From: Ecdyonurus torrentis
Taxonomy: Eukaryota > Arthropoda > Insecta > Ephemeroptera > Heptageniidae
DNA length: 64,000 bases
NCBI GenBank assembly: GCA_949318235.1
Contig: OX439129.1
Coordinates: 6,824,228-6,888,227, forward strand
Direction: 5' to 3'
The position numbers and the translations under genes were made by a program. The notes below the pieces were generated by a model. That model worked only from the letters and a program-made list of their open reading frames with translations, did not search any database and had not been told where the DNA came from. This document shows positions 29,334 through 40,830 of this stretch, one piece after another; position 1 is the stretch's first letter, and the number at the start of each line of letters is the position of its first letter.

Positions 29334-30836
29334 AGCTTCCAGAAGCGAATTCGCTCCGGAAGCGGAAAATATGGTCAGAACGCGTTGGGACCACGTATGT
29401 GGCTTCGTAACGCGAAATTCGTGTTGGGAGCATGGTAAATTTAACCCCAACGCGTTGAGATCAAGTTGAAAATTTTCAACGTGACGGGATCAAATTTGAA
29501 ATCTTATGACGCGTTAGGAACATGCAAAATTGTTCTCAATGCGTTGGGACCAAAATTGAAATTTCACAACGCGTTTCAGTACAATATAATAATTATGTGT
29601 ATAAAATATTACCAAATAAATAATAATAAAAAAACAAACGTTAGTTAGAGCTATATAAATATTTATAGCAAAAATTTTTAAATAAAAATAAAACTATAAT
29701 TTTATTTAGTAAAATAATCAAAAGCCGAAAAGGAACTTTTCTTAATTCAAAATTTTATGTGATATGATATTATATGTTATATGTATTATTATTATGCATG
29801 TTTTTATAAGTATTGTTTGTTTTTACATTTATAATTACTTTACTTGAAATGCAGGAATACAGTATACTGCATGTATGTGTTTTGAGCAAGGTGTTGTTAA
29901 ATCACACGGACGGAATATATTGAGAGATGAAAATTAAACTTACTAAACGATCTATCTGATTATTAATTATATATGACCAAAACTTTTTTATTTTTAAGTG
30001 AATACTTACGATTAAATATGCCAGAGCCACTGTAAAACCGTTATCCACTCACTTAATTATTTGCGCACCAACAATACACGTCAATTATTTAAATTCAAAT
30101 ATTTTCTTAACATATTCTATTTCCAACGACTATGGTGAAATTATAAAACATGTTTTCCGCACAGAGACGAACATTCAACTGAACGTGTATGAGAAAAAAA
30201 TATATCGGTATATTGTTATCACTGGATAAAATAAGGTAGACTTATTGAACTTTGAACCAATGTATGAGGAAAGTAGTCATAGGTCATAATAGATTAATTT
30301 TGTTGGTATATGAAATAAATACTTTTATTTTTCATTATTTAAAATCAGTTTTAAAAAAGGCGTGTTCTCTCTCTCTCTCTGTCATTTTCTTCGAGATAAG
30401 ATACCTTAGCAAATATTTGAGTTTAAGAAAAATGTTAATATTCGGCTTTTGATTATTTTAGTAAATAAAATTATAGTTTTATTTTTATTTAAAAAATTTT
30501 GCTATAAATATTTATATAGCTCTAACTATCGTTTGTTTTTTTATTATTATTTATTTGGTAATATTTTATACACATAATTATTATATTGTACTGAAACGCG
30601 TTGTGAAATTTCAATTTTGGTCCCAACGCATTGAGAACAATTTTGCATGTTCCTAACGCGTCATAAGATTTCAAATTTGATCCCGTCATGTTGAAAATTT
30701 TCAACTTGATCTCAACGCGTTGGGATTAAATTTACCATGCTCCCAACATGAATTTCGCGTTACGAAGCCACATACGTGGTCCCAACGCGTTCTGACCATA
30801 TTTTCCGCTTCCGGAGCGAATTCGCTTCTGGAAGCT

Positions 30837-30841
<5 letters not shown>
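29329..30841. mobile_element. Foldback element with tandem-repeat arms
   Basis: Inverted arms of about 400 bp (29329-29730 and 30440-30841) are nearly identical, separated by about 710 bp. Outer ends TGTTAGCTTCCAGAAGCGAA and the mirror TTCGCTTCTGGAAGCTAACA each abut a (TA)n tract. The outer part of each arm is a tandem array of about 30 bp units. Each starts ACGCGTT or a close variant, then ggga-cca or a similar block (left arm about 29379-29578, six or seven units). This architecture matches foldback (FB/Galileo-like) transposons, whose inverted arms are built of short tandem repeats. The 710 bp centre holds a short CT tract (about 30366-30380) and no recognisable transposase. Confidence 0.8.

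Positions 30842-30925
<84 letters not shown>
30839..30925. repeat. (TA)n at right border of foldback element
   Basis: About 43 TA units directly outside the right arm, suggesting insertion into, or expansion of, a TA microsatellite. Confidence 0.95.
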
Positions 30926-30929
<4 letters not shown>

Positions 30930-30949
30930 AATAAAAAGCAATTGTTTTA

Positions 30950-31290
30950 AGGCGGGAAATCAGCTACTGCGGGATTTGACTAAAAAGTTGTAAAGACAGA
31001 AAAATCAGAAATTTTGTACAGTGATACATTCGGATTACGTATCTTCAAAAATGTAAATATTTTAGGGGGTCACCATGCTAGATTTTTCATTATGTTTTTT
31101 TGAAGTTTTAGTCCCATAAGAGCCCATTTTAATTTCAATAATTAATTTCTCTCTTATTTGATGGTCTCGGGTTCTGAAAATTTTATCATAGGTATCTGTT
31201 ACTATTAACTTTCAAATGGCATCATAAAATTTGGAAGTTTTCTTTTTAGATTTTGATCGAGATACAAGCCATCTATATACAATCCTTAAC
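30950..31290 (+). repeat. Dispersed repeat family I, copy 2
   Basis: Begins aggcgggaaatcagctactg and ends gagatacaagccatctatat. It is the fullest copy of the family. It lies 24 bp beyond the TA tract bordering the foldback element. Confidence 0.85.
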
Positions 31291-32385
31291 ACTTTTTCCT
31301 CTTCGTGAATTCTACTTAATTCTCTGCTGTTTATTACAGTAGAAGTTAAAGTAAATTTGAAATTTTAACGACCATTAATGTGTAAAATCCTCTATTTATG
31401 TTTTATAATATAAAAAATATAGTAATATTATATATGCGCACCTAAATATTAAAAATAGACTTCTGTTTATAATTCTATCTGTTATGAAATTACCTTCATT
31501 TAAGAATGCAATAAACACGTTATATTATATCAACTTATATATATATTTTTTTTATAACGAAAAAATAAAATCAAAATAAAATATAATACATTTTTATGAA
31601 GGTCTTTAAAAAAGACAATATAATAATCATGACTGTATGATAAATTAGAACATAACAATTTTATTGTTTTAGTTATATAGCTCACGTATATATATAGAAA
31701 GTTTTGAGGAATTTATCATCTGAAAACCGGAAGTAACGTACTTTATTTTCTAATTATGATTTTAAACTCAAAATTTTAGAAAAATATATAAAAAATAAAC
31801 TTTACTTTTACATTTTTTTTTTTTTTGAAAGAATTTTCTTTGCATCTAAAACTTTGATTTCCGGTTTGTTTGTATAAGTAATTGAATATATTTTTATGTT
31901 GTCTATAATTTTGATATGTGACAAAATATCAGTTTTACACCCGGGATGACCTCTTGAATACTAAAAAGATAGTCATAATAACATTATAACAGAAAAAAAA
32001 AATTTATGATAAAAGATAAGGGAAGAGAATGATTTTTATATTCGATGTTTAACTATCAACGATAAAAACTAAGAAATAAAAATTATAGTACCAAGTTATT
32101 ATACTCTTTTAATCTACGGATTTTTTTTTTTTTTTTTTTTTTTTAATATCATGAAGTCAGCTAAAAGTTTTTTTAACTACACAATTTTTACTTACTCGTG
32201 TTCGTACCTTCTTTTTGCATTAATTGCTTTCAATTTTATTATAATCTATTAAAATATTTAGTTTTTTTTTTATATTATACAATGCATAATCTTTATCATA
32301 ATATTACTGTGTTTATTTGCGCAGTATTATATGAGCATTTTTGTATGAAATATATTGAATTGAAATTTTCAAGATTAGCATTCTA
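31291..32385. other. AT-rich spacer
   Basis: No gene or repeat family recognised. A poly-T lies at about 32121-32143. Confidence 0.6.
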
Positions 32386-32394
32386 TAGGGTGTA
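32386..32394. repeat. Target duplication of the SINE (left copy)
   Basis: TAGGGTGTA here is repeated at 37681-37689 directly after the SINE poly-A. It is the terminal sequence of MITE family D copy 3, so the SINE inserted into that MITE's end. Confidence 0.75.
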
Positions 32395-32715
32395 ACCTAG
32401 AGCTGTGGATTTAATCCGGTTTATTTTGAAAACCGGTTTCATGAAATAAGAAAATCGGTTTCGAGTTATTGCAAAAAACCGAAAATCGAAAATTAAAAAT
32501 CGAATTGCATATTAACGATTTTAAATTCGCAAAAACCTTAATTTAAAAAAAATCGATTAATATTATTTCTTATATATAAAAACCGTCAAAATAATTCGAT
32601 TTTTTTTTAAAATACCCATTAAAAAATCGATAATTTTTTTTAGAAAAAATCAAGGATTAAAAGTTATTTTAGCTCAATAATTTAACAATATTAAGTTATT
32701 GTGTGAGTGTATGTG

Positions 32716-32733
32716 TGTATATATATATATATG

Positions 32734-32816
<83 letters not shown>

Positions 32817-32854
32817 TAAATAATCGTCTTTATTCAAAAATCATGCAGAAAAAT

Positions 32855-32915
<61 letters not shown>
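32716..32915. repeat. (TA)n tracts flanking a retroposon tail
   Basis: TA runs at about 32716-32805 and 32866-32915 surround a short (AAAT)n and atcgtctttattca sequence. Confidence 0.9.
32806..32860 (-). mobile_element. 3' tail of a non-LTR retroposon
   Basis: On the minus strand it reads tttttgaataaagacgatta followed by (TTTA)n, identical in the shared part to the longer fragment at 40690-40830. Only the extreme 3' end is present (5' truncation). Confidence 0.6.
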
Positions 32916-32919
<4 letters not shown>

Positions 32920-34118
32920 TATTTTTCATTCATATTATAATTTATTAACACGCAGCTTATATTTTCCCATACAAATTTTAAAATCTTAGTTATCAATTAT
33001 CATGTTTGTTCGCTCAATGACAATTTTTTTATGGAAGTTGACTTTAGATTTAGACTCCTCTTATCGGGCAGTGCAAGACTGCAGGTGCAAAAATATTTTG
33101 ACAAGATTCTGGACATATACCTGATGTTTATTTTTTTCTCTGTTCTTTATACCATTGACGATCCCTCGGGTGTCAACTAACCCGTCTATTATTTTCACAA
33201 CTATACGGTAAATAGATTCTGAAGATTTTGTTTTAAGTATATTATAATTTGATTTTAAAGGACCCTAATTTATTGCTATTTTAATAATACATTATTTTTC
33301 AATGTTTTTCTAAATTTATTATTAATTTTGCATTTATATTATTATATATGTACTATAATATTTAACTTAAAAACTATATATAAGCGTATCACTAAAAAAA
33401 AAAAAAAAAAAAAAAAACATAAAAAGTAACTTGGTATTTTGATTTTGTATCGGTGGGTGCAAATGAAAACTTATTTTAGCAAACAAAAAGCTGAAAAAGC
33501 GTATGATTAATGATTATCTGATCATACGACTGAAAGCTTTAATATTATCTTCAATTAGTAGGAAAAGTTAAAATGATTAAAAATGCTTGCAGTTTTTTTT
33601 TCTTTTTTTAATACACGCATACACCTTTATTTTTTGTCGTTCTATAGCGTCTTTTTCAACAAGAAAAAAGACAAGCAAAATAATTCACAATTATTTTTAT
33701 TAAATATTTAAAATTAAGCTAGAACGACGATAAAAAAAGATATATATTTGTATTTTCATTAAGAAAACAACTGTGGTAATTATAATTCACTGTAATTGTT
33801 TCTTTGAGTGCTCAATATTAATTCATGCATAAAGTAATGAGGGTCTTCTGGTCAGGTAGCAAATGATCCCTCACCTAAAATAAAACGCAAATGTATGAGT
33901 AGAGGTAGTGTACAATACTGCATCTACTTTTACATTGACAATCTCTGAAAGAATGCATCAGGTATATGAGGTATTGGGGAGAAGGTAGAGAGGGAAAAAA
34001 CAATATAATATTCTAACACTTTAAAATACCATTTTATTTTATTCTTCTGTTACGTAAAAGAATCGTAATAAAATACTGTTTATATACAAAATATGTTTTT
34101 ACAATTTGCATATAAAAG
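32916..34118. other. AT-rich interior of the hAT-like element
   Basis: No gene seen. A poly-A lies at about 33394-33417. The sequence 33000-33250 has better composition but no recognised motif. Confidence 0.5.
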
Positions 34119-34269
34119 GCCCGCGCAGCCGTTTTATTTTATTTAATATTAAATTAATTAAAATAATAAGTCGCTGTGATTGGCTGAGAGTCGACTCTCC
34201 GCCAATCACAGTGACCTATTTTCTTAAATTAATTTAATATTAAATAAAATAAGACGGCTCCGCGGGCCT
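34119..34269. mobile_element. 150 bp palindromic MITE
   Basis: Ends AGGCCCGCGCAGCCG and CGGCTCCGCGGGCCT are inverted repeats with one mismatch. Both arms carry the CCAAT-type motif (CTGTGATTGGC at 34174 and its complement GCCAATCACAG at 34201) around a central GAGTCGACTC palindrome. The whole element is a hairpin. The flanks share TAAA, possibly a short target duplication. Confidence 0.75.
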
Positions 34270-34270
34270 A

Positions 34271-35431
34271 AAGAATGCATTTTTTATGTTCTTTAGAATA
34301 CTCTCAAAACGAGATTACCTAAATAAATTAGCTTGCCTAGAATATGATCATTAAATTTGATAGTAAGATTTCTTCAAACACAATAAAAAATGAATTTCTG
34401 ACTTACATTTTAGTCTCAACAAATTTTTATTTTGATATTCATGTACAGCAGTATGTTCTACTACATATTGAATACAAAATGATGTATGCATTATTAAATT
34501 AGATTTAAGAACGACTATTTTGCATACATGCAAAAATAGGTATTTTCCGTGTTTCATACGAATTGCAGTAAAATTTAACCAATATATTTGACATCAGCAT
34601 AAAATTTGCATTTAGGAATAATTTTTTACGATTTAAATTTTTAAAATCGAGGAACGCCCCTTTTTAATAATTGATGAATTTCTAAAAAACTATACGTTGC
34701 ATCAAAAACTTTTAATGACAAGAAATGTGTAGAATTATATAATACAATCTGTGTATAAATTTTAGGCCATTTAAAATGTTTTTGACAATTTGCCAACGCT
34801 TTGAAAGTTTTCAAACAGAGAAATTTTAAAAGTGAAGTAAAACATCATAATAAAAACATTGCACTTTTAAAATTTCTCTGTTTAAAACTTTTCAAAGCGT
34901 TGGCAAATTGTCAATAACATTTCAAATAGCCTGAAATTTATACTCAAAGTGTATTATATAATTCTACACATTTCTTGTCATTAAAAGTTTTTGATGCAAC
35001 GTATAGTTTTTTAGAAATTCATTAATTATTAAAAAGGGGCGTTCCTTGATTTTAAAATATTGAATCTTGAAAATTTATTCCGAAACGCAAATTTTATGCT
35101 GATGTCAAATATATTGGTTAAATTTTACTGCAATTTGTATGAAATACGGAAAATACCCATTTTTGCATGTATGCAAAATAGTTGTTCTTAAATCTAATTC
35201 AATAATGCATACATCATTTTGTATTCAATATGTAGAAGAAAATACTGCTGTACATGAATATCAAAATAAAAATTTGTTAAGACAAAAATGTAAGTCAGAA
35301 ATTTAATTTTTTATTGTATTTTAACAAATCTTACTATCAAGTTTAACGTTCGTGTTCTAGGCAATTAAGCTAATTTATTAAGGTTACTTTATTTAAAAAT
35401 ATTTTAAGAAGAATAAAAAATGCAGTCTTAT
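34271..35431. mobile_element. 1.16 kb imperfect palindrome (foldback element)
   Basis: Arms of about 560 bp pair from aatgcatttttta at the left to taaaaaatgcagt at the right. They pass through gccaacgctttgaaagtttt versus aaaacttttcaaagcgttgg and a gttgcatcaaaaacttttaa block. The loop is about 30-40 bp near 34845. Arm identity is high but with scattered indels. It starts within 2 bp of the end of the 150 bp MITE. No coding potential beyond mirror frames. Superfamily unknown. Confidence 0.8.
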
Positions 35432-36027
35432 ATAATCTGCAAATTTTAAACTGATATATTTATGTATATTTGCTTACAATTAGTAGTTTAGTATTATTTT
35501 TTTAATTATGAAAAAAAAATCAATTGTTTAAAAGTTTTAAAAAGTTTAAAATCATACCATTTCTAATCAAAGAAAGGTAATAATGATAAAAATTTGAATT
35601 TGAGGAGCAAAAATCATAGTTTTAAAATTCTACCTCCAAAAAAATAAGAGAGAGAAAAAAAAGGAATATGTTTTGCACCATGATGTGTTTTGCACCTTTC
35701 TTCAGAACGCAAAACACAACCAGCTGGACACCTGAGGGCATGTAACTCCCTTTCAACCCCACGGCCGTTTATATACCTTATAATTTTTTTTTACCTCCGT
35801 ATATCAATTGTAAGCCTGACGTTTCTTAAACAAAAAAAAATTATATATTATAAATTATACCCTGTTTGCAAAATGATTTTAGTTTAATATGAATATTATA
35901 GTTAACTATATTTCATACAAAAATTTAAGCAATACATTTTTAGGTTTTATCATATAATTTTTATATACTAATATTTTTTAAATGATGTCTTTAATATCCG
36001 CGGAAAAATAAAAAAACGGAATAAATG

Positions 36028-36028
<1 letters not shown>
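35432..36028. other. AT-rich spacer
   Basis: Contains a short balanced segment at 35660-35770 (gcacctttcttcag onward). A frame there has no recognised motif. Confidence 0.5.
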
Positions 36029-36076
<48 letters not shown>

Positions 36077-36253
36077 GAAAATAAGTTTTTCATTCATTCA
36101 TTCATTCATTCATTCATTCATTCATTCATTCATTCATTCATTCATTCATTCATTCATTCATTCATTCATTCATTCATTCATTCATTCATTCATTCATTCA
36201 TTCATTCATTCATTCATTCATTCATTCATTCATTCATTCATTCATTCATTCAT
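36029..36253. repeat. Compound (GA)n and (TTCA)n microsatellite
   Basis: (GA)n at about 36029-36066 is followed by a pure TTCA/CATT tetranucleotide run of about 165 bp (36089-36253, about 41 units). The Phe-Ile-His-Ser repeat frame is a translation of it. Confidence 0.97.
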
Positions 36254-37019
36254 TATATATATTCTATATAGTTATAATAGATAGATAACGATATAGAAAA
36301 AATGTAATAATGTTTGTTATGCAACTTTATATTACATCCTTGTTTAATTTGCTGCTAATAAATTGATAGTAAGAGCGATTTTGTTAATTTTTCTTTCCAA
36401 AACTTAAAACAAACTTTAATTGCTTTCTTTCTTTCTTTTATATTAAATGATTATTTCTTTTTTCACTTATGTAAAGAAAAAGAAAAAAAAAAAAAAAAAA
36501 AAAAAGAGGAAGAGGAAGAAGAGTATAAAGAACATTCTATGATCATGCAGCTTTTAGTGCTTTTACTGACCAACCACTTCTTCATTTTTTTTACCTACCT
36601 GTACTCCAATACTTTTTAAACGGTACTCCATGAAAAGTACAATAGCCTGGCTTTCCTTTCTTTCTATACCTAATATAAGTCCATAATATATACAGAGTTT
36701 AATACGCATTTTTAAGATCTTCATTTTGCACAGGTGACTAATTTGATTGATATACATTTTAAATAAAACATATAATATAATATAGTTGCAAAAAACTAAA
36801 CAAGAATTATTTTAAAAATAATGGAATATAAAATATTGTGTGAATCATAAGAGCTATTTCAAAATATAAAATTGGTTTCAAATATAATTTAAGAAAAAAA
36901 GTGTTATTATTCAATATTTTTTTTTTTGACCGCTGTTTAAATATAAAACTGAATATCATTAAAGAAACTTAAAAATCGTATTAAAGATTTGCAAATCTAA
37001 GGATTCCAAGTAAATAATA
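36254..37019. other. AT-rich spacer
   Basis: Poly-A at 36484-36505 with purine-rich sequence after it. No gene recognised. Confidence 0.55.
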
Positions 37020-37304
37020 ATAAATAAAAAAAAATCGATTTTTAATTTTGTTATTCGGTTTATCATAAAAAAATATTCGATTTTTTATAACAAATGACCT
37101 TTACGATTCGATTTTTTATTTTTAGATGGTAAAAATCGAATTTTGTAAACCGAATTTTAAAGTCAAAATCATAATAATGACTGAAAAAACCGACAAAATC
37201 GAAAACCGAATCGTTCTGTTTTTAATCGATTTAATCGAACCGATAAAAAATAAAAACGATTATCCGGTTTCGCAATTTTTAGCGGTTTCCACAGCTCTAG
37301 TGTA

Positions 37305-37680
37305 ACCTAGCACTGTGGTCTAGTGGATGCGTGTCTGACTCGTCCGCAAGGGGTCACAGGTTCGATACCCGGCAGAGGCAAAGTTTATCAGTAAGCTTTG
37401 TCCACCGGAAATACACAGTGCATTCGGGAGGTGGAAGGGATATCTCAGGGCATTCCTCTACCGACTTCCTGACCGAGGTTTCCATGGTTTCTTTGGTATG
37501 TAAAGGCAAATGCCGGGAAGAATTTGCCAGGCCATGGCCGACCCGCCATGGAAGAACCCGCATCTTATGATAGAGTTTCGGAAGTCTCGGGAGTGTAAAT
37601 TCAGTATAAATGCAATGTAAATATGTAAATAACTATATAGCATAAGTTGTACCTCGCCTAGAGGTTTGATAGAAAAAAAA
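37305..37680 (+). mobile_element. tRNA-derived SINE
   Basis: The tRNA-like head carries an exact RNA polymerase III A box, TGGTCTAGTGG (37316-37326), and a B box, GGTTCGATACC (37359-37369), 32 bp apart. A roughly 230 bp unique body follows (tctaccgacttcctgaccga, tttccatggtttctttgg blocks), then an AT-rich tail ending in A8. Target duplication TAGGGTGTA sits at both sides (32386 and 37681) once the hAT-like element is removed. The central sequence may belong to one of the conserved-core SINE superfamilies known from invertebrates, but I cannot assign which. Confidence 0.85.
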
Positions 37681-37964
37681 TAGGGTGTATGCATTCATGT
37701 TAAAGTCGACTCCATGTTGTATCACTGAATAACATGGACTACATAATATATAGGAAAATTACTCATTTTGCCAGTTTAAAAATATTTTTGAGAGCATTGG
37801 TTAATAAGTTGAATTAGTATCTCAAGTTTGTAAGAAAAAAATAGTGACAAAAAATTACAAATTTCCCAAAGAAAACTACATTTGTCCTATGCTGAGCAAT
37901 GTTATTCATTACTCCAGTATGGCGCCCAAGAGCATAAAATTTGACGTCATGCGCATACACCTTA
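37681..37964 (-). mobile_element. MITE family D, copy 3 (interrupted)
   Basis: Reads tagggtgtatgcattcatg to gacgtcatgcgcatacacct with CRE at 37942-37949. Its left end was the SINE target: TAGGGTGTA is duplicated at 32386-32394, so the original MITE ran from there, skipping 32395-37680, into 37690-37964. The right end has a point change (ACCTTATA). Confidence 0.85.
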
Positions 37965-38573
37965 TAATTTAGACTTGTTTCAATTACCGAGTTCTATAGC
38001 AAAGCAAAAAGGGTGATATTAGCAATTTTTTTAATTATTGTTGTTGGTTTGCCAATTAATTTTCAATAATATCTTATTTAAATATAAATACATAATTATA
38101 ATGGATAAATGCGTAACAATAAATAATAAATAAATAATATCTTTATTGCGAAATAAGATAGGTAAAAGGTGCAGTCAGGGCAACAAGGCCTATTTCTGAA
38201 CCAATACATTCAAGACAGCATTATATTATTATGTAGAGTTGTTAACATTTTATAATAAGAATGAACAAAAAATAAAGATACGTAAATAATTACCATAGGA
38301 GTACCGTAATTGAAAAAAAAACAATGTAGCTCAAATTAAAGGTACCAAAAATTTGAATATCATTAGTTATAAAAAAATTAATTGTTATAAATATACGTAT
38401 ATATAAAGAAAAAATAATAATTAAACAATTAATACCACGAAAGATTATAGATAATATATAACGTAATGAAGCATTTTATTTTATATTTATATCATTTTGA
38501 AATTTCATTTGATAAACGTAGAAGTTGCGTAGTTTTAAGTGTTGGTTTTGATGGTGTTGTGGATCATCGAATG
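37965..38573. other. AT-rich spacer with retroposon tail
   Basis: No gene. A retroposon-like tail in it is listed separately. Confidence 0.6.
38115..38210 (-). mobile_element. 3' tail of a LINE or SINE
   Basis: On the minus strand: ggccttgttgccctgactgc, then a tttacctatcttatttc block, then aataaagatattatttattt. An AATAAAG signal directly before a simple repeat is a typical non-LTR or SINE 3' end. Confidence 0.5.
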
Positions 38574-40195
38574 CACTCTAAAAAATGGTGCATTACTTTA
38601 GTTACGAATCCTAACTTATTTAAGATATACACTTTTAAGTTATTATGAGCAGCTAAAATAATGCATTTTAGCAAATTATTAACCCTCAAGCGCTCGGACA
38701 GGGTCTGTCTCATTTTTGAGTTAGTTTTTTTAATTTTAATTTTTTTGTAATTGCTCAAAAATTATGAAAATTTGTTACTTCCTCAAAAGTGTTGACTTAC
38801 ATCTTGACAAAAAAGTTGAGCGCGCAGATATGATTGCATTAATTGTAAATCTTAATTAAAGTTTGGATTTTGCGTGGACAGCCGTACCGGGTCTGGGACA
38901 TCTGCATACCTGCTCTATATAATAAATATAAAAGGTCACCCCTTGAGTAGTCGATCACTTTGGAGTGAAAATTTTATTATCCTGAGAGGTTACAAAAATA
39001 AAGAGGGGACCTTTTTTTCGCAAAGAAAAATAATGTTAGGTACAAGATAAAAAATAAGGGATGTTAAAAGCTTTATTGCCTTCTTGCATTAATTATTATT
39101 ATATATTATAACACAATGCGGCCCTTTTGATGCTTCATTCATGTCCTTATAATATACACCAGCTAATGAAAATAAACATATACAAGGTGTAAAAAAATAC
39201 GCGTGTAGTGTGGTAAGAAAAGAAAAAAAAACGCAGTACTAAATAACGTCATAAAATAAAAATGGTAATTGTTAAAATCTAGTATAAAATATATCATCTC
39301 TGTAATTTGTAATGCCATATATATATTGCAAATATCTACCTCTGAAAGATTTTTAGATCTGTAAGAGAAATTATGTATAAAAATATGCATATTTGAATAT
39401 AATTTAATAATTTAAATTAAAAATATCATGAGAAAAAAAAAAAAAAAAAAAAATCTGCTAAACGGTTATGCCGTATGTATAGTATAGAAATTTTGATTTT
39501 GGATTTTTACTTTATTTAATTTCTACAACAACAAACAAAAAAAAAACTTAATTTGTTTGAGTTAATATGACAAGAGAGATGAGAAGGAATATTCTACTAA
39601 TTTAAATTTTATTCTTTAGATTCGAGATTTCTCTTCTTATAAAAGTAAAATTTGCTAGCGACCCCTCGCATCATAAAAAGTTTTTTTTCTTATATAACCG
39701 CGCATGCCTTGCTCTATTTTTTTTTCTAACCTTAGGCACACGACCTCTCTAATACCTGATGAGGTTTAAAATTGTGAATCGCGGTCAATGTATTTCTTAT
39801 GGACAAAAGTAATTTCAGTTATTAATTTTTCGCTATTACCATAATTGCGATAAAAATGTTTCAATAATTTTGCTATACAGCTTAATAAATTTTGGATCGT
39901 CTATAAAAATTTGAGCTTTGTACAATGGATACCTTTTGTAATATTTAATTATAAAAATAGGGTCCAGTGCACTGGGCTCGGCCTTCCACGCAAAATGTTT
40001 AGTCCGGCATCTTGAGGGTTAAAAATAGTTAATTTAACTTGAAATGGCTTAAAAAACTTAAAACAACTTATATTAGCAATTTTTAATAATTTGCTAAAAT
40101 GCAATATTTTAGCTACTCATAATAACTTAAAAGTGTATATCTTAAATAAGTTACGATTCGTAACTAAAGTATTTCAACATTTTTTAGAGTGTGCT
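38574..40195. mobile_element. Palindromic MITE split by a piggyBac-like element
   Basis: Left arm 38574-38678 (cactctaaaaaatgg, then actttagttacgaatc, then acttttaagttattatgag) is mirrored by the right arm, about 40077-40195. Removing 38679-40018 rejoins a roughly 280 bp palindrome across a single TTAA. Element ends CACTCTAAAAAATG and CATTTTTTAGAGTG. Confidence 0.75.
38679..40022. mobile_element. piggyBac-like element, non-coding
   Basis: TTAA target duplication at both ends and termini TTAACCCTCAAGCGCTCGGA / GTCCGGCATCTTGAGGGTTAA-type. CCCT directly inside TTAA is characteristic of piggyBac. A subterminal repeat, ggacagggtctg (38696) and ggacagccgtaccgggtctg (38877), lies near the left end. 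About 1.34 kb with no transposase frame: a non-autonomous or decayed copy. The segment 38940-39960 is otherwise AT-rich with no gene. Confidence 0.75.
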
Positions 40196-40596
40196 GATAG
40201 AATGAAGCATGCTCTCTCTCACATACACAAAAGTAAGCTCACTCAGATCACCCTCAATAAACCTAGTGACATGTTTGTGGTTTGTCAGTAACACTAGCGT
40301 GGGTTCCTTAAAGATTTATTTTTTTTATTTTTTAGTATGTAAAAACCAAAGTGAACACTAAGAAAATGATGTTTCACACCATCAAAATGTCCGCCAAAAG
40401 CCAGCGCACTTTTACATATTAAATCTTCTTCCTTCATACTCGTCTCGATGATTTCATGTTTTGTCATAATGATCCTAGCGTACGTTTTTTTTATTTTGAC
40501 AACAAGGGTGAATAATAAAACATCAAGGGAGGAGAAGGGAGGGGAGAATCTACCCCTCTTAAATCTGGAGTGTTTAACATCTCTCTTAAAATGTCG

Positions 40597-40634
<38 letters not shown>

Positions 40635-40689
40635 ACTTAAATAATAAGAATAAAAAAAATAAGTCAATATATATATATATATATATATA

Positions 40690-40692
40690 TAA

Positions 40693-40724
<32 letters not shown>

Positions 40725-40830
40725 CGTCTTTATTCAAAAAAATGAAAGGAAAGACAATTTACAAATTTTTGAAAGGGCGAGGTTTAAGCCTGACAATATG
40801 TCTGGCCCACTCTTACACCTAACCCCAACA
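40690..40830 (-). mobile_element. 3' end of a non-LTR retroposon
   Basis: On the minus strand: ggttaggtgtaagagtgg, then gccagacatattgtcaggct, then taaacctcgccctttc, then ttttgaataaagacgatta and (TTTA)n. A diverged copy with the same block order is at 45997-46110 (minus), and the extreme tail recurs at 32806. The 5' part is absent. Confidence 0.65.

Larger units (their letters stand above)
32398..37299. mobile_element. hAT-like element, 4.9 kb, non-coding
   Basis: Perfect 12-bp terminal inverted repeats TAGAGCTGTGGA / TCCACAGCTCTA are flanked by an identical 8-bp duplication GTGTAACC (32390-32397 and 37300-37307). TIR form and 8-bp duplication are the hallmarks of the hAT superfamily. Both subterminal regions (to about 32660 and from about 37020) are crowded with AATCGATTTT and AAACCG motifs on both strands, a common hAT subterminal pattern. 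No transposase frame remains. The interior holds other inserts: a LINE-type tail (32806), the MITE at 34119, the palindrome at 34271 and the (TTCA)n at 36090. Either it is non-autonomous or its coding part has been lost. Confidence 0.78.

Noticed and set aside
29209..30950. Repeated frames at 29.2-29.6 and 30.5-30.95 kb sharing the same peptides
   Set aside because: Mirror copies from the foldback element arms; they run through (TA)n and show no domain.
34271..35431. CRISPR-like or regularly spaced repeats
   Set aside because: The repeats are two inverted arms, not direct repeats with unique spacers. No CRISPR arrays are expected or seen in this eukaryotic-type DNA.
36029..36271. Frame with Phe-Ile-His-Ser repeats
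   Set aside because: Pure translation of (TTCA)n after (GA)n, with no flanking coding sequence.
37305..37385. Functional tRNA gene
   Set aside because: A and B boxes are intact, but the head continues into a SINE body with a poly-A tail and target duplication, and the acceptor stem does not pair properly.
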